From: Sphingosinicella microcystinivorans
Lineage (GTDB): Bacteria > Pseudomonadota > Alphaproteobacteria > Sphingomonadales > Sphingomonadaceae
Reading direction: 5' to 3'
Length of the DNA stretch: 64,000 nucleotides
Assembly (NCBI RefSeq): GCF_003634215.1
Contig: NZ_RBWX01000008.1
Location: 372,001 to 436,000 of the forward strand
In this document: piece by piece, positions 45,513-56,411 of the stretch
Layout: each line of letters starts with the position of its first letter
Numbering within the stretch: the stretch's first letter is position 1
Notes under the pieces: generated by a model
Told to the model about the DNA's origin: nothing
Databases searched by the model: none
Seen by the model: the letters and a program-made list of their open reading frames with translations, nothing else
Made by a program: the position numbers and the translations under genes

Positions 45513-46492
45513 TGGAAGAGAAAACCCTCCTTCTCGGCATGACCGGGACCGATCTCGCCACGCTGCTCGCAGCACTCGGTGTCTTCGCCATGATGGTCGC
45601 GATCTGGTCGGTGGCGACCGTCCGCGATCCCATGCGCGGCCGCGTGAAAGCGCTTCAGGATCGCCGAGAACAGCTGAAGGCCGGCATCGTCGCTCCGCGG
45701 CGGCGCTCGAATCTTGCGGCGAAAACCGAAGCCACCGATTTCATGCGCGGCATCCTCAAGAAGATGTCGGTGATGCAGGACGAGCAGACCAAGCTCGCCG
45801 AATCGAAACTCGTTCAGGCCGGCATCCGCTCCAAGGATGCGGTCGTCGTATTCATGTTCGGTCGCCTGATCGCGCCGTTCGCGCTCGGCGCACTCGCCGC
45901 TTTCTATATCTATGGTCTCGGCATGTTCCCGGACTACGCCTCCTCGACGAAGGCGATGATCGTCGGCGGTGCGTTGCTATTCGGCTACAAGGCGCCTGAC
46001 ATCTATGTGAAGAATCTAATCACGAAGCGTTCGGATGCGATCCGCAAGGGCCTTCCCGATGCGCTCGACCTCCTCGTGATCTGCGCCGAGGCCGGCCTCA
46101 CGGTCGACGCGGCATTCAACCGCGTCGCGAAGGAGCTCGGCAATGGCTATCCCGAACTCGCTGACGAATTCGCGCTCACCGCGATCGAGCTCGGCTTCCT
46201 CACCGATCGCCGCCAGGCGTTCGAGAACCTCGCGAACCGTGTCGATCTGGAAGCGCTGCGCGGCGTCGTGACAACCATGATCCAGACCGAGAAATACGGT
46301 ACGCCGCTCGCCTCCAGCTTGCGCGTGCTCTCGGCCGAATTCCGCAACGAGCGCATGATGCGCGCAGAGGAAAAGGCCGCGCGGCTTCCGGCGATCATGA
46401 CCGTGCCGCTCATCCTGTTCATTCTGCCGGTGTTGTTTGTCGTGATCCTCGGGCCGGCGGCCTGCGCGATCGCTGACAACTTCACGAGCTGA
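45512..46492 (+). CDS. tadC: Tad inner-membrane protein TadC
   Basis: A 326-residue GspF-like paralogue of TadB with 'RKGLPDALDLLVICAEAGLTVDAAFNRVAKELG' and 'RRQAFENLANRVDLEALRGVVTTMIQTEKYGTPLASSLRVLSAEFR', the T2SF pattern, flanked by transmembrane helices. The ATG overlaps the tadB stop by one base. It is the last gene of the operon here; only 7 nt separate it from the convergent CoA-transferase gene, so no separate terminator is visible. Confidence 0.95.
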   Translation: MEEKTLLLGMTGTDLATLLAALGVFAMMVAIWSVATVRDPMRGRVKALQDRREQLKAGIVAPRRRSNLAAKTEATDFMRGILKKMSVMQDEQTKLAESKLVQAGIRSKDAVVVFMFGRLIAPFALGALAAFYIYGLGMFPDYASSTKAMIVGGALLFGYKAPDIYVKNLITKRSDAIRKGLPDALDLLVICAEAGLTVDAAFNRVAKELGNGYPELADEFALTAIELGFLTDRRQAFENLANRVDLEALRGVVTTMIQTEKYGTPLASSLRVLSAEFRNERMMRAEEKAARLPAIMTVPLILFILPVLFVVILGPAACAIADNFTS

Positions 46493-46499
46493 TCGGGTT

Positions 46500-47720
46500 T
46501 CAGGCGCGGGCGTTCGTTTCGACGACGCCCGCGCCGATCAACACCTCTATCTCCGCATCGGAAACACCTGCAGCGCGCAGCACATCCGTGCTGTCCGCGC
46601 CGAGCTGCGGCGGCGCGTTCGCATAATCGGGCGGGGTCTTCGAAAAGCGCATCGGCTGCGCCATCGTCCGCACCGTGCCCGCAAGCGGGTGCGGCTGCTC
46701 GATCACGAGGCCCCTCGCCTTTGTCTGTTCCTCCGCGAAGGCCTGCGCGAGATCGTTGACCGGCCCGGCCGGAACACCCACCGCATCAAACGCGGCGAGC
46801 CAGTGCTCGGCGGGCTCTCGCAGCAGTTCCGCCTCGATCTCCCCGACGAGCGCATCGCGATTGGCAACGCGGGCCGATGAGGAAGCATAGCGTTCATCAG
46901 TGCCCCATTCAGGCCGCCCCAGCGCCTTGGCGAAGGCCCGGAACTGCCCGTTGTTACCCACGGCGACCGCAATCCGGCGCGTCGCGGTAGGGAAATCCTG
47001 ATAGGGCACGATATTGGGGTGTGCGTTCCCCATCGGGCGCGGCACCTTGCCCGACACGAGATAATTCATCGCCTGATTCGCCATCCAGCCGAGCGTCGTG
47101 TCGAACAGCGCCATGTCGATGTGCTGTCCCTCGCCCGTCGTATCGCGGTGGCGGATCGCGGCAAGGATGGCGATGGTCGCGTAAAGCCCGGTGGTGATGT
47201 CGGCGATGGCGACGCCCGCCTTGGTCGGCTGGCCGCCGGCGGCGCCGGTAAGGCTCATCAGCCCTGCCATCGCCTGGATGACGAAGTCGTAGCCCGGCCT
47301 CTCTGCGTTCGGCCCGTCCTGCCCGAACCCGGTGATCGAGCAGTAGACGATGTCCGGCTTCACGGCGGCAAGCCCCGCATAGTCGAGCCCGTAGCGCGCG
47401 AGCCCGCCCGCCTTGAAGTTCTCGACGACCACGTCCGCACTTTCCGCAAGCCTGCGCACGAGCGCCGCGCCGCGCGGATCGGCGATGTCGATGGCGAGGC
47501 TCTTCTTGTTGCGGTTCGCCGCGAGATAATAGGCTGCATCGCCCTGTGTCCCGTCCGCACCCTTGATGAACGGCGGCCCCCAGCTTCGCGTGTCATCGCC
47601 CGCGCCAGGCCGCTCCACCTTCACCACCTCGGCGCCGAGATCGGCGAGGATCTGCGTCGCCCACGGACCCGCGAGCACGCGTGAGAGATCGAGAACCTTG
47701 AGGCCGGAAAGCGGGCCCAT
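46500..47720 (-). CDS. CaiB/BaiF family (class III) CoA-transferase
   Basis: A 406-residue CoA-transferase. 'GLKVLDLSRVLAGPWATQILADLGAEVVKVERPGAGDDTRSWGPPF' is the typical opening. The catalytic Asp of the family lies in 'GQHIDMALFDTTLGWM', and 'AGVAIADITTGLYATIAILAAI' follows the usual pattern. It moves CoA between acyl-CoAs; formyl-CoA, carnitine or succinyl-dependent substrates are typical, none can be chosen here. AAGGAG lies 9 nt upstream of the ATG at 47720. Confidence 0.9.
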   Translation of the reverse strand: MGPLSGLKVLDLSRVLAGPWATQILADLGAEVVKVERPGAGDDTRSWGPPFIKGADGTQGDAAYYLAANRNKKSLAIDIADPRGAALVRRLAESADVVVENFKAGGLARYGLDYAGLAAVKPDIVYCSITGFGQDGPNAERPGYDFVIQAMAGLMSLTGAAGGQPTKAGVAIADITTGLYATIAILAAIRHRDTTGEGQHIDMALFDTTLGWMANQAMNYLVSGKVPRPMGNAHPNIVPYQDFPTATRRIAVAVGNNGQFRAFAKALGRPEWGTDERYASSSARVANRDALVGEIEAELLREPAEHWLAAFDAVGVPAGPVNDLAQAFAEEQTKARGLVIEQPHPLAGTVRTMAQPMRFSKTPPDYANAPPQLGADSTDVLRAAGVSDAEIEVLIGAGVVETNARA

Positions 47721-47794
47721 CGCGATTGTCTCCTTGGATTCGGCGGCGACCGCGCTATCAGTTCGCAAGGGCGACGCCAAGCAAGGATAGGATC

Positions 47795-48418
47795 ATGGCC
47801 ATCGACATCACCGCGCTGCTGACATTCGGTCTGCCCGGCCTTGTCGTCGGGCTTGCGCTCGGCTGGATGCTGTTCCGCGGCACGGCCAAGCTCGAAGCGA
47901 TGCAGGCCGAACACGACAAGGCGGCTTCGCGACTGGCGACGGCGAGTGCCGAGGTTGCGCGGCTGGAAAAGGAGCTTGCCTCCGCGCGCGATCAGGTGAA
48001 ACCGCTTGCGGACGAGGTCGACCGGCTGCGCCGCGAAAAGGCCGCGCGGAAGGTGGAAAGCACGGGGACACCGCCGCCCGCCGATAGCACGCCGAGCGCG
48101 GCACCGCTCCCCGGAATCGGCTGGAAAGCTGGCCGCAAGCTCCCGACATTCCTCGAAGCGCCAATCGGCCCGACCGACGATCTCTCCCTGCTGAAGGGCG
48201 TCGGTCCGCGCCTCGCAGCGCGGCTTCGCGAGATCGGAATTTTCTATTTCGCGCAGATCGCGGACTGGAGTCCCGAGGAGGTGAAACTCGTGGACGCAAA
48301 GCTCGACAACTTCCGCGGCCGCATCGAAAAAGACCACCTGATCGAGCAGGCGAAGCTGCTCGCGAGCGGTCGTCTCACCGAATACGAAGCCCGCTTCGGC
48401 AAGCTTGGCAGCGACTGA
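47795..48418 (+). CDS. Membrane-anchored coiled-coil protein with helix-hairpin-helix domain
   Basis: A 207-residue protein. One N-terminal transmembrane helix ('LLTFGLPGLVVGLALGWMLF'), a coiled coil of about 60 residues (36-95, with heptad Leu/Ala), a Pro/Ser-rich linker, then a C-terminal domain with 'DDLSLLKGVGPRLAARLREIGIFYFAQIADWSPEEV', a helix-hairpin-helix of the type in DUF4332/RuvA-like proteins. Such domains bind DNA or proteins without sequence specificity. Topology places the HhH either in the cytoplasm or outside; not decided. GGATAGGATC precedes the ATG. It overlaps the next gene by 1 nt. Confidence 0.75.
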   Translation: MAIDITALLTFGLPGLVVGLALGWMLFRGTAKLEAMQAEHDKAASRLATASAEVARLEKELASARDQVKPLADEVDRLRREKAARKVESTGTPPPADSTPSAAPLPGIGWKAGRKLPTFLEAPIGPTDDLSLLKGVGPRLAARLREIGIFYFAQIADWSPEEVKLVDAKLDNFRGRIEKDHLIEQAKLLASGRLTEYEARFGKLGSD

Positions 48419-48825
48419 TGCGCACCGCGCTCGTAGCATTTCTCACCACCCTCGCCGCGTGCGGCAGCGCGCCCGAATCCGCGCCCGCTGAAAAGGCGGT
48501 CGCGGCAACGGAAACACCGCAGACACCGGCCGAGCCCGCCGTGCAGCTCCCGCCGCCGCCGCGCTACGTGGGTCGCTGGGCGGAAAGCGCCGACCAGTGC
48601 ACCGACGGCTGGTGGCGTTTCTGGAACGACGAACTGCTCACCAAGGCCCGTCTCCGCTGCGACATTCTTCCGCCGGATGTCGCGAGCACGGACGAGAAGC
48701 GCCGCATGGTCTGTCAGTCGGAAGGCAAGTGGTCGCGCGAGGAATGGGCCCTCGCCTATCCGGCAGCAGACACGATGACCATATCGCGCGATGGCGGTGC
48801 CCCGATAACCCTCAGGAAATGTTGA
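48418..48825 (+). CDS. Small hypothetical lipoprotein
   Basis: A 135-residue lipoprotein (MRTALVAFLTTLAAC, lipobox LAAC). A Pro/Ala/Glu linker leads to a compact Cys-containing domain ('YVGRWAESADQCTDGWWRFW', 'ARLRCDILPPD', 'MVCQSEGKWSREEW') closing with 'TLRKC'. Four cysteines could form two disulfides in the periplasm. 'RYVGRWA...C...WWRF' resembles small proteins of Sphingomonadales with unknown role. TGATG overlap with the preceding gene indicates one transcript. Confidence 0.75.
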   Translation: MRTALVAFLTTLAACGSAPESAPAEKAVAATETPQTPAEPAVQLPPPPRYVGRWAESADQCTDGWWRFWNDELLTKARLRCDILPPDVASTDEKRRMVCQSEGKWSREEWALAYPAADTMTISRDGGAPITLRKC

Positions 48826-48829
48826 TCGC

Positions 48830-49459
48830 ATGAAGCTTTGGCACTGCGCGGGCGCGCGCTCCTTCCGGCCGCTCTGGTGCCTGGAGGAGCTGGGTCTCGA
48901 CTACGACCTTCGCGTGATGGCGTTCCCGCCGCGCTTCACCGAGCCCGATTATCTGGAGATCAATCCCTTCGGCACCGTGCCGACCTTCACCGACGGCGAT
49001 ACGCTGATGACCGAGTCCACCGGCATCTGCCACTATCTTGCCGAGCGCTATGGCCCGACCTCGCTTGCCGTGCAGCCGGACGAGCCGGACTACGGCCGCT
49101 ATCTCAACTGGCTCTACCAGTCGGATGCGACGCTCACCTTCCCGCAGACGCTCGTGCTGCGCTACGGCGTGTTCGAGCCCGAGGAGCGGCGGCTGCCGCA
49201 GGCGGTGGAGGATTACACGCGCTGGTTCTTCTCGCGCCTGAAGGGCGCCGCGAAGCTGCTCGGCGATAGCGACTATATCGCGGCGGGTCGGTTCACGATC
49301 GCCGACATCGGCTTCGCCTATGCGCTGCGGCTTGCAGAGATCCTGAAGCTGGGCGCCTTCCCGGAAAACGTCGCGGCGTACTGGGCGCGGATGCAGGCGC
49401 GGGACGGCTATCAGCGCGCGATCGCGAAGGAAGCCGGCGCGGCGCTTTTCATTTCCTGA
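48830..49459 (+). CDS. Glutathione S-transferase family protein
   Basis: A 209-residue thioredoxin-fold protein with the N-terminal segment 'LWHCAGARSFRPLWCLEELGLDY', the cis-Pro loop 'NPFGTVPTF' and 'MTESTGICHYLAERYG', which binds the gamma-glutamyl part. The helical C-terminal half has 'GRFTIADIGFAYAL' (N-capping box). Catalytic residue is probably Ser or Cys near the N-terminus. Substrate unknown. Weak ribosome site; it follows the lipoprotein gene by 4 nt. Its end overlaps the convergent gene by 11 nt. Confidence 0.87.
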   Translation: MKLWHCAGARSFRPLWCLEELGLDYDLRVMAFPPRFTEPDYLEINPFGTVPTFTDGDTLMTESTGICHYLAERYGPTSLAVQPDEPDYGRYLNWLYQSDATLTFPQTLVLRYGVFEPEERRLPQAVEDYTRWFFSRLKGAAKLLGDSDYIAAGRFTIADIGFAYALRLAEILKLGAFPENVAAYWARMQARDGYQRAIAKEAGAALFIS

Positions 49460-49946
49460 CACCGCAGGTGCTGCGGCGGCGGAGGGGATCGATACGACCG
49501 AGATCATGCGGACCCGTCACGAGGATGCGGATCAGGGCGATGCCCTTGCCGCCGGGGACGGCGAGTGATCCGCCTGCGCCGTCTTTCGAAAGCGTGAGCG
49601 CGTAGCGATCCGATACGGTGCGGTCGTTCACCGAGAAGATGTTGTCGGTGTTCGCATCGAAGACCGAGAGCGACCAGTAGCGCTGCGGCGGCACGAAGGC
49701 GTCGATCGCGACCGGCCCCTTCGACAGATCGAACACGCAGATGCTGTAGGCAAGATCGGGGCTGGGACGCACGACGAAGCGGCTTTCGGCATCCGGAAGC
49801 CCCTGATGCCGCATCACATTGATGCGGCCCGCGCCGAGCTTTTCCATCGCCTTCGCCATGATCACATGCGGTATCGCCCAAAGCGCCGCCACGTAGGTGA
49901 GCGCCGCGACAAGGCCCGCGAGGAGGATGGGACCGAGCCACCTCAT
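49449..49946 (-). CDS. DUF1254-type membrane-anchored protein
   Basis: A 165-residue protein with one N-terminal transmembrane helix ('WLGPILLAGLVAALTYVAALWAI') and a beta domain with 'PDLAYSICVFDLSKGPVAIDAFVP' then 'RYWSLSVFDANTDNIFSVND', the DUF1254 signature. In many bacteria DUF1254 and DUF1214 are fused in one protein; here they are separate, with the DUF1214 gene just upstream and a 4-nt ATGA overlap. Likely periplasmic. Function of the family is not established. Confidence 0.8.
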   Translation of the reverse strand: MRWLGPILLAGLVAALTYVAALWAIPHVIMAKAMEKLGAGRINVMRHQGLPDAESRFVVRPSPDLAYSICVFDLSKGPVAIDAFVPPQRYWSLSVFDANTDNIFSVNDRTVSDRYALTLSKDGAGGSLAVPGGKGIALIRILVTGPHDLGRIDPLRRRSTCGVRK

Positions 49947-50530
49947 GCGCACGAAACCTTCTCGATCCTTGGCAGATGCGCGCGGTCCGGGCGGCCGATG
50001 ATCGCGGGATCGGGATTATAGGCGCGCAGCGTGAGCGCGAAGCGCGCCTGCCCGCCGGTCGGCAGCCAGCGGGCGCCTTCTCCCGTCGGCGCGACATCGA
50101 AGGCGAAGCCGCCATCGCCCGCGCGCGGCACGTTCCGCATGTGAAAGCTGAACCGCTGCGCCGGGTTCGCGACGAGGAAATGGTCCGCGCCGTAAAGCGT
50201 GATGCTCCACCAGCGCGCCTTCGGATCGCTGCCGGTGACGCGGTAGCGGCAGCGGCCATCGAGCGGCGCGCCCGCGCTGTCCTCCTCCGCATTGAAGTAG
50301 ATCGCTTCCTTCGCGGAGAGCGCGAGCAGCCCGGCAATGGCAACGGTCGCGCGCGTGCGAAGGCCGGCGTCGGCGGAACCGGTGGTCGCGGACGTCACCC
50401 ACGGCCCCGATTTCGCGGACCCGGCGCCGAGTCCGCCGTGCACGGAGAGCCACGCGCCGCAAAGGCCCGCCGCGAGCCCCGCGACGATTGCCAGCAGCCA
50501 TTTGCCCCACCGCATCATGCCGCGAAGCAT
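49943..50530 (-). CDS. DUF1214-type membrane-anchored protein
   Basis: A 195-residue protein with an N-terminal helix ('WLLAIVAGLAAGLCGAWLSV') and a DUF1214 domain ('DGRCRYRVTGSDPKARWWSITLYGADHFLVANPAQRFSFH' and 'FALTLRAYNPDPAI'). It is the natural partner of the DUF1254 protein encoded next. Start taken at the first Met; Met5 or Met6 are also possible and no ribosome site decides. Confidence 0.8.
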   Translation of the reverse strand: MLRGMMRWGKWLLAIVAGLAAGLCGAWLSVHGGLGAGSAKSGPWVTSATTGSADAGLRTRATVAIAGLLALSAKEAIYFNAEEDSAGAPLDGRCRYRVTGSDPKARWWSITLYGADHFLVANPAQRFSFHMRNVPRAGDGGFAFDVAPTGEGARWLPTGGQARFALTLRAYNPDPAIIGRPDRAHLPRIEKVSCA

Positions 50531-50558
50531 GACACACGGCGGGGCGATGCCAACTCGC

Positions 50559-53225
<2,667 letters not shown>

Positions 53226-53273
53226 GTCGCTCGCTTCCTTTGTTTTCGTCGGCGGGAGGGGAGACACCCGCCG

Positions 53274-55466
53274 CTACCCCTCAATTCTTGAGAAATCGGC
53301 AACGCGGTGCACCGCGCTGCATACACGCACCAGCAAAGACAGGCGAAAGGCCCGCTTCCCGGGATCGCTGTCGTTAACGGTGACATCCTCGAAGAAAGCG
53401 TCGATCGGCGCGCGGAGGCTGGCGAGCGCCGCCATCGCGCCCTGGAAATTCTCCGCCGCAACCGCGCTTTCCGCCTTCGGCGCCGCATCGCTAAGCGCCG
53501 CAATCAGTGCCGCCTCCGCAGGCTCGGGCGTGTAAGAGGGCGCGTCCTGCACCTTTGCGTCATTCCGGCGAAGGCCGGAATCCATACCCACGGCCCCATG
53601 GACCCCGGCCTCCGCCGGGGTGACGGGAGGGGCGCCCTTTTTCGCTTCCGCCTTCAGGATGTTCGCCGCGCGCTTATAGCCCGCCAGTAGGTTCAGTCCG
53701 TCATCAGTACCGATGAACGCCTGCAACGCTTTCACGCGTGCGAGCAGACGGACGAGATCGTCCTCTATCAATACGGCGTCGATCAGATCGTGGCGGATTC
53801 CAGCCTCGCGCTGCTGCACCTTGAGGCGCTCGGCGAAGAAGTCGTGAATATCAAAAACCGCGAGTTGGCCAGCGTTAAAATCTTCGAGCCATGTCGACGC
53901 CGCTTCGTATTCCTCGTCTGTCATGCCCTCATAGAAGCGCTCGGATACAAAGCCCCCCGCCGTGGACATTATGAGCACTTCCAGACCAGCGCGTATCCCA
54001 TTCCGCAGGATGAGCTGAATCACTCCCAATGCAGCACGACGCAGGGCAAAGGGATCTCGAGAACCCGTAGGCTTTTCCTTGATTCCAAAGAAGCCGACGA
54101 TCGTATCCAGCTTGTCCGCCAGACTCACCGCCACTGTCACCGGCGCAGTCGGCACGTCGTCGCCCTGCCCGACCGGCTTGTAATGGCCGCGGATCGCGTC
54201 GGCGACTTGCGGGTCCTGTCCCTCGGCGTGGGCGTAGTAACCGCCCATCAGGCCCTGGAGTTCGGGAAATTCGCCGACCATGCCGGTGGTGAGGTCGGCC
54301 TTGCAGAGCCGCGCAGCCTGTTCGGCCAGGTCTGCATCGGCGCCTTTGACGATGCCTTCTTCGACCAGCCAGCGCGCGAGCTTCGCCACGCGCTCCACCT
54401 TGTCCGCAACCGTACCGAGCTTCTCGTGGAACACGATCTCCGAGAGCTTCTCCGCGTGCTTTGCGAGCGGCTTCTTCTTGTCCTGCTCCCAGAAGAAGCG
54501 CGCGTCTGAAAGCCGCGCTGCAAGCACCTTCTGGTTGCCTGCGACGATCGACGCGCCGCCGTCGCTCGCCACAATGTTCGCAGTGCAGACGAACGCCGGG
54601 GCGAGCTTGCCCGCCTTGTCGCGGCAGACGAAATACTTCTGGTTCTTCGCAGCGGTGAGCTGGATCACCTCCGGCGGCACATCGAGGAACGCCGGATCGA
54701 AGCGACCGAGCAACGGCACCGGCCATTCGGTGAGGCCCGCGTTCTCCTCGGCAAGCGCCGCGTCCGCCACGAGATCAAGCCCCGCGTCTGCCGCAAGACG
54801 CTCGGCAGTGTCCGCGATAATGCCCGCGCGCTCTTCCGACGACACGATCACGTGCGCAGCGCGCAGGCGCGGCGCGTAATCGTCCGCGTCCGCGATCTCG
54901 ATCGCGCCGGAGGACATGAAGCGGTGGCCGAGCGTTGTCCGGCCCGAAGCAACACCCGCGATCTCGAACGGCACCACCTCGCCGCCCAAAAGCGCGACAA
55001 TGCCCTTCAGCGGCCGCACCCAGCGCAGCGATTCCGTCGACAGGCTCGCCTCGCCCCAGCGCATCGACTTCGGCCACGGGAAGGCGCGCACCACGGCAGG
55101 CACGGCCTCAGCGAGCACGTCCGCCGTCTTGCGGCCGGGCTTGGCGATCACGGCGAAGTAAACGCCGTCGCGCTCTTCGAGCTGGTCCTGCGTCAGACCG
55201 GTCTTGCGCAAGAAGCCTTCGAGCGCCTGCGGCGGCGCGGAGGTGCGCGGGCCTTTCAGCTCTTCGGAAACGGCTTCCGTTTCGGCGGGGAGGCCGCGCG
55301 CGATAAGCGCAAGGCGGCGCGGCGTTACGAAGGTTTCGATGCCCTCCGCCTTCAGCCCCGCGCCCGCGATCTCGGCGGCGAGCAGGCGCGCGAGGTCGGC
55401 TGCGGCCTGCCGCTGCATCCGCGCGGGGATTTCCTCGCTGAACAGTTCGAGCAGGAAGTCGGCCAT
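53274..55466 (-). CDS. glyS: Glycyl-tRNA synthetase beta subunit
   Basis: A 730-residue subunit of the alpha2beta2 enzyme. The opening 'ADFLLELFSEEIPARMQ', 'TPRRLALIARGLP', 'KSMRWGEASLSTESLRWVRPLKGIVAL', 'LLGRFDPAFLDVPPEVIQLTAAKNQKYF' and a C-terminal DALR-type helical region fit. The tail near residues 613-636 holds an extra peptide of repeat origin (TPAEAG... GMDSGLRRND), encoded by a palindromic element, which makes the protein longer than usual. Start ATG at 55466 (ATG at 55469 is equally near GGAG); it overlaps glyQ by 4 nt at most. Confidence 0.95.
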   Translation of the reverse strand: MADFLLELFSEEIPARMQRQAAADLARLLAAEIAGAGLKAEGIETFVTPRRLALIARGLPAETEAVSEELKGPRTSAPPQALEGFLRKTGLTQDQLEERDGVYFAVIAKPGRKTADVLAEAVPAVVRAFPWPKSMRWGEASLSTESLRWVRPLKGIVALLGGEVVPFEIAGVASGRTTLGHRFMSSGAIEIADADDYAPRLRAAHVIVSSEERAGIIADTAERLAADAGLDLVADAALAEENAGLTEWPVPLLGRFDPAFLDVPPEVIQLTAAKNQKYFVCRDKAGKLAPAFVCTANIVASDGGASIVAGNQKVLAARLSDARFFWEQDKKKPLAKHAEKLSEIVFHEKLGTVADKVERVAKLARWLVEEGIVKGADADLAEQAARLCKADLTTGMVGEFPELQGLMGGYYAHAEGQDPQVADAIRGHYKPVGQGDDVPTAPVTVAVSLADKLDTIVGFFGIKEKPTGSRDPFALRRAALGVIQLILRNGIRAGLEVLIMSTAGGFVSERFYEGMTDEEYEAASTWLEDFNAGQLAVFDIHDFFAERLKVQQREAGIRHDLIDAVLIEDDLVRLLARVKALQAFIGTDDGLNLLAGYKRAANILKAEAKKGAPPVTPAEAGVHGAVGMDSGLRRNDAKVQDAPSYTPEPAEAALIAALSDAAPKAESAVAAENFQGAMAALASLRAPIDAFFEDVTVNDSDPGKRAFRLSLLVRVCSAVHRVADFSRIEG
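53559..53627. repeat. In-frame palindromic repeat inside glyS
   Basis: Two perfect hairpins lie in tandem: ATTCCGGC-GAAG-GCCGGAAT (53562-53581) and ACCCCGGC-CTCC-GCCGGGGT (53602-53621), flanked by GTC and GTGAC. This is the layout of REP-type elements common in proteobacteria. Read with glyS it encodes TPAEAGVHGAVGMDSGLRRND, a peptide well known as a translated repeat in many unrelated proteins. The insert keeps the frame and lies in a linker region. Confidence 0.8.
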
Positions 55467-56332
55467 CATGCCGTCTCCAGCCAGTTGTTGACCTTCATCC
55501 AGCTTTCGCACGCCCCCTTCGCAAGGTCGCGCACGCGGCCGATGTAGGCCTGACGCTCGGCAACCGAGATGACGCCGCGCGCGTTCAGAAGATTGAAGAT
55601 GTGGCTCGCCTTGATCGCCTGTTCATAGGCGGGGAGCGGCAGATCATTATCGAGCAGCGTCCGGCACATGGCCTGCGCGTCCTTGAACTGGCGGAGCAGC
55701 GCATCGGTGTCCGCGTGTTCGAAGTTGTAGGCGCTCTGCTGCTGTTCGTTCGCGAGGAACACGTCGCCGTACGTCACACCGCGCCCGTTGAAATCGAGGT
55801 CGTAGACGTTGTCGACGCCCTGAATATACATGGCGAGGCGCTCAAGCCCGTAGGTGATCTCGCCCGCCACCGGCTTGCAGTCGTAGCCGCCGACCTGCTG
55901 GAAATAGGTGAACTGCGTCACCTCCATGCCGTCGCACCAGACCTCCCAGCCGAGGCCCCACGCGCCGAGCGTCGGCGATTCCCAGTCGTCCTCCACGAAG
56001 CGGATGTCGTGCTTGGCGAGGTCTACGCCGATGGCGCGGAGGCTATCGAGGTACGCGTCCTGGATATCCGCCGGGCTCGGCTTCAGGATCACCTGGAACT
56101 GGTAGTAATGCTGCAGCCGGTTCGGATTCTCGCCGTAGCGGCCGTCGGTCGGCCGGCGCGAGGGCTGCACATAGGCTGCGTTCCACGGGTTCGGCCCCAG
56201 CGCACGAAGCGTCGTCGCCGGATGGAACGTGCCCGCGCCCATTTCCATGTCGTAAGGCTGCAGAATCACACAGCCCCGGTCACCCCAGAAACGCTGAAGC
56301 GTAAGGATGATCTCCTGAAAACTGAGTGCCAC
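55466..56332 (-). CDS. glyQ: Glycyl-tRNA synthetase alpha subunit
   Basis: A 288-residue catalytic subunit of class II type. '[37 protein letters not shown]' opens the protein, followed by '[27 protein letters not shown]', '[18 protein letters not shown]' and '[28 protein letters not shown]', all diagnostic. Start is a GTG at 56332, where the conserved sequence begins; an in-frame stretch of 53 Arg-rich residues upstream is not coding. Pairs with glyS directly downstream. Confidence 0.97.
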   Translation of the reverse strand: MALSFQEIILTLQRFWGDRGCVILQPYDMEMGAGTFHPATTLRALGPNPWNAAYVQPSRRPTDGRYGENPNRLQHYYQFQVILKPSPADIQDAYLDSLRAIGVDLAKHDIRFVEDDWESPTLGAWGLGWEVWCDGMEVTQFTYFQQVGGYDCKPVAGEITYGLERLAMYIQGVDNVYDLDFNGRGVTYGDVFLANEQQQSAYNFEHADTDALLRQFKDAQAMCRTLLDNDLPLPAYEQAIKASHIFNLLNARGVISVAERQAYIGRVRDLAKGACESWMKVNNWLETA

Positions 56333-56411
56333 GCGCGTCCGCCCTTCGCAGGTGCAAAAAAGTCGGGTCGCGTCTAACGGGCGCGGGCCGTCCCCGCAAG
56401 CATCACGGTCC

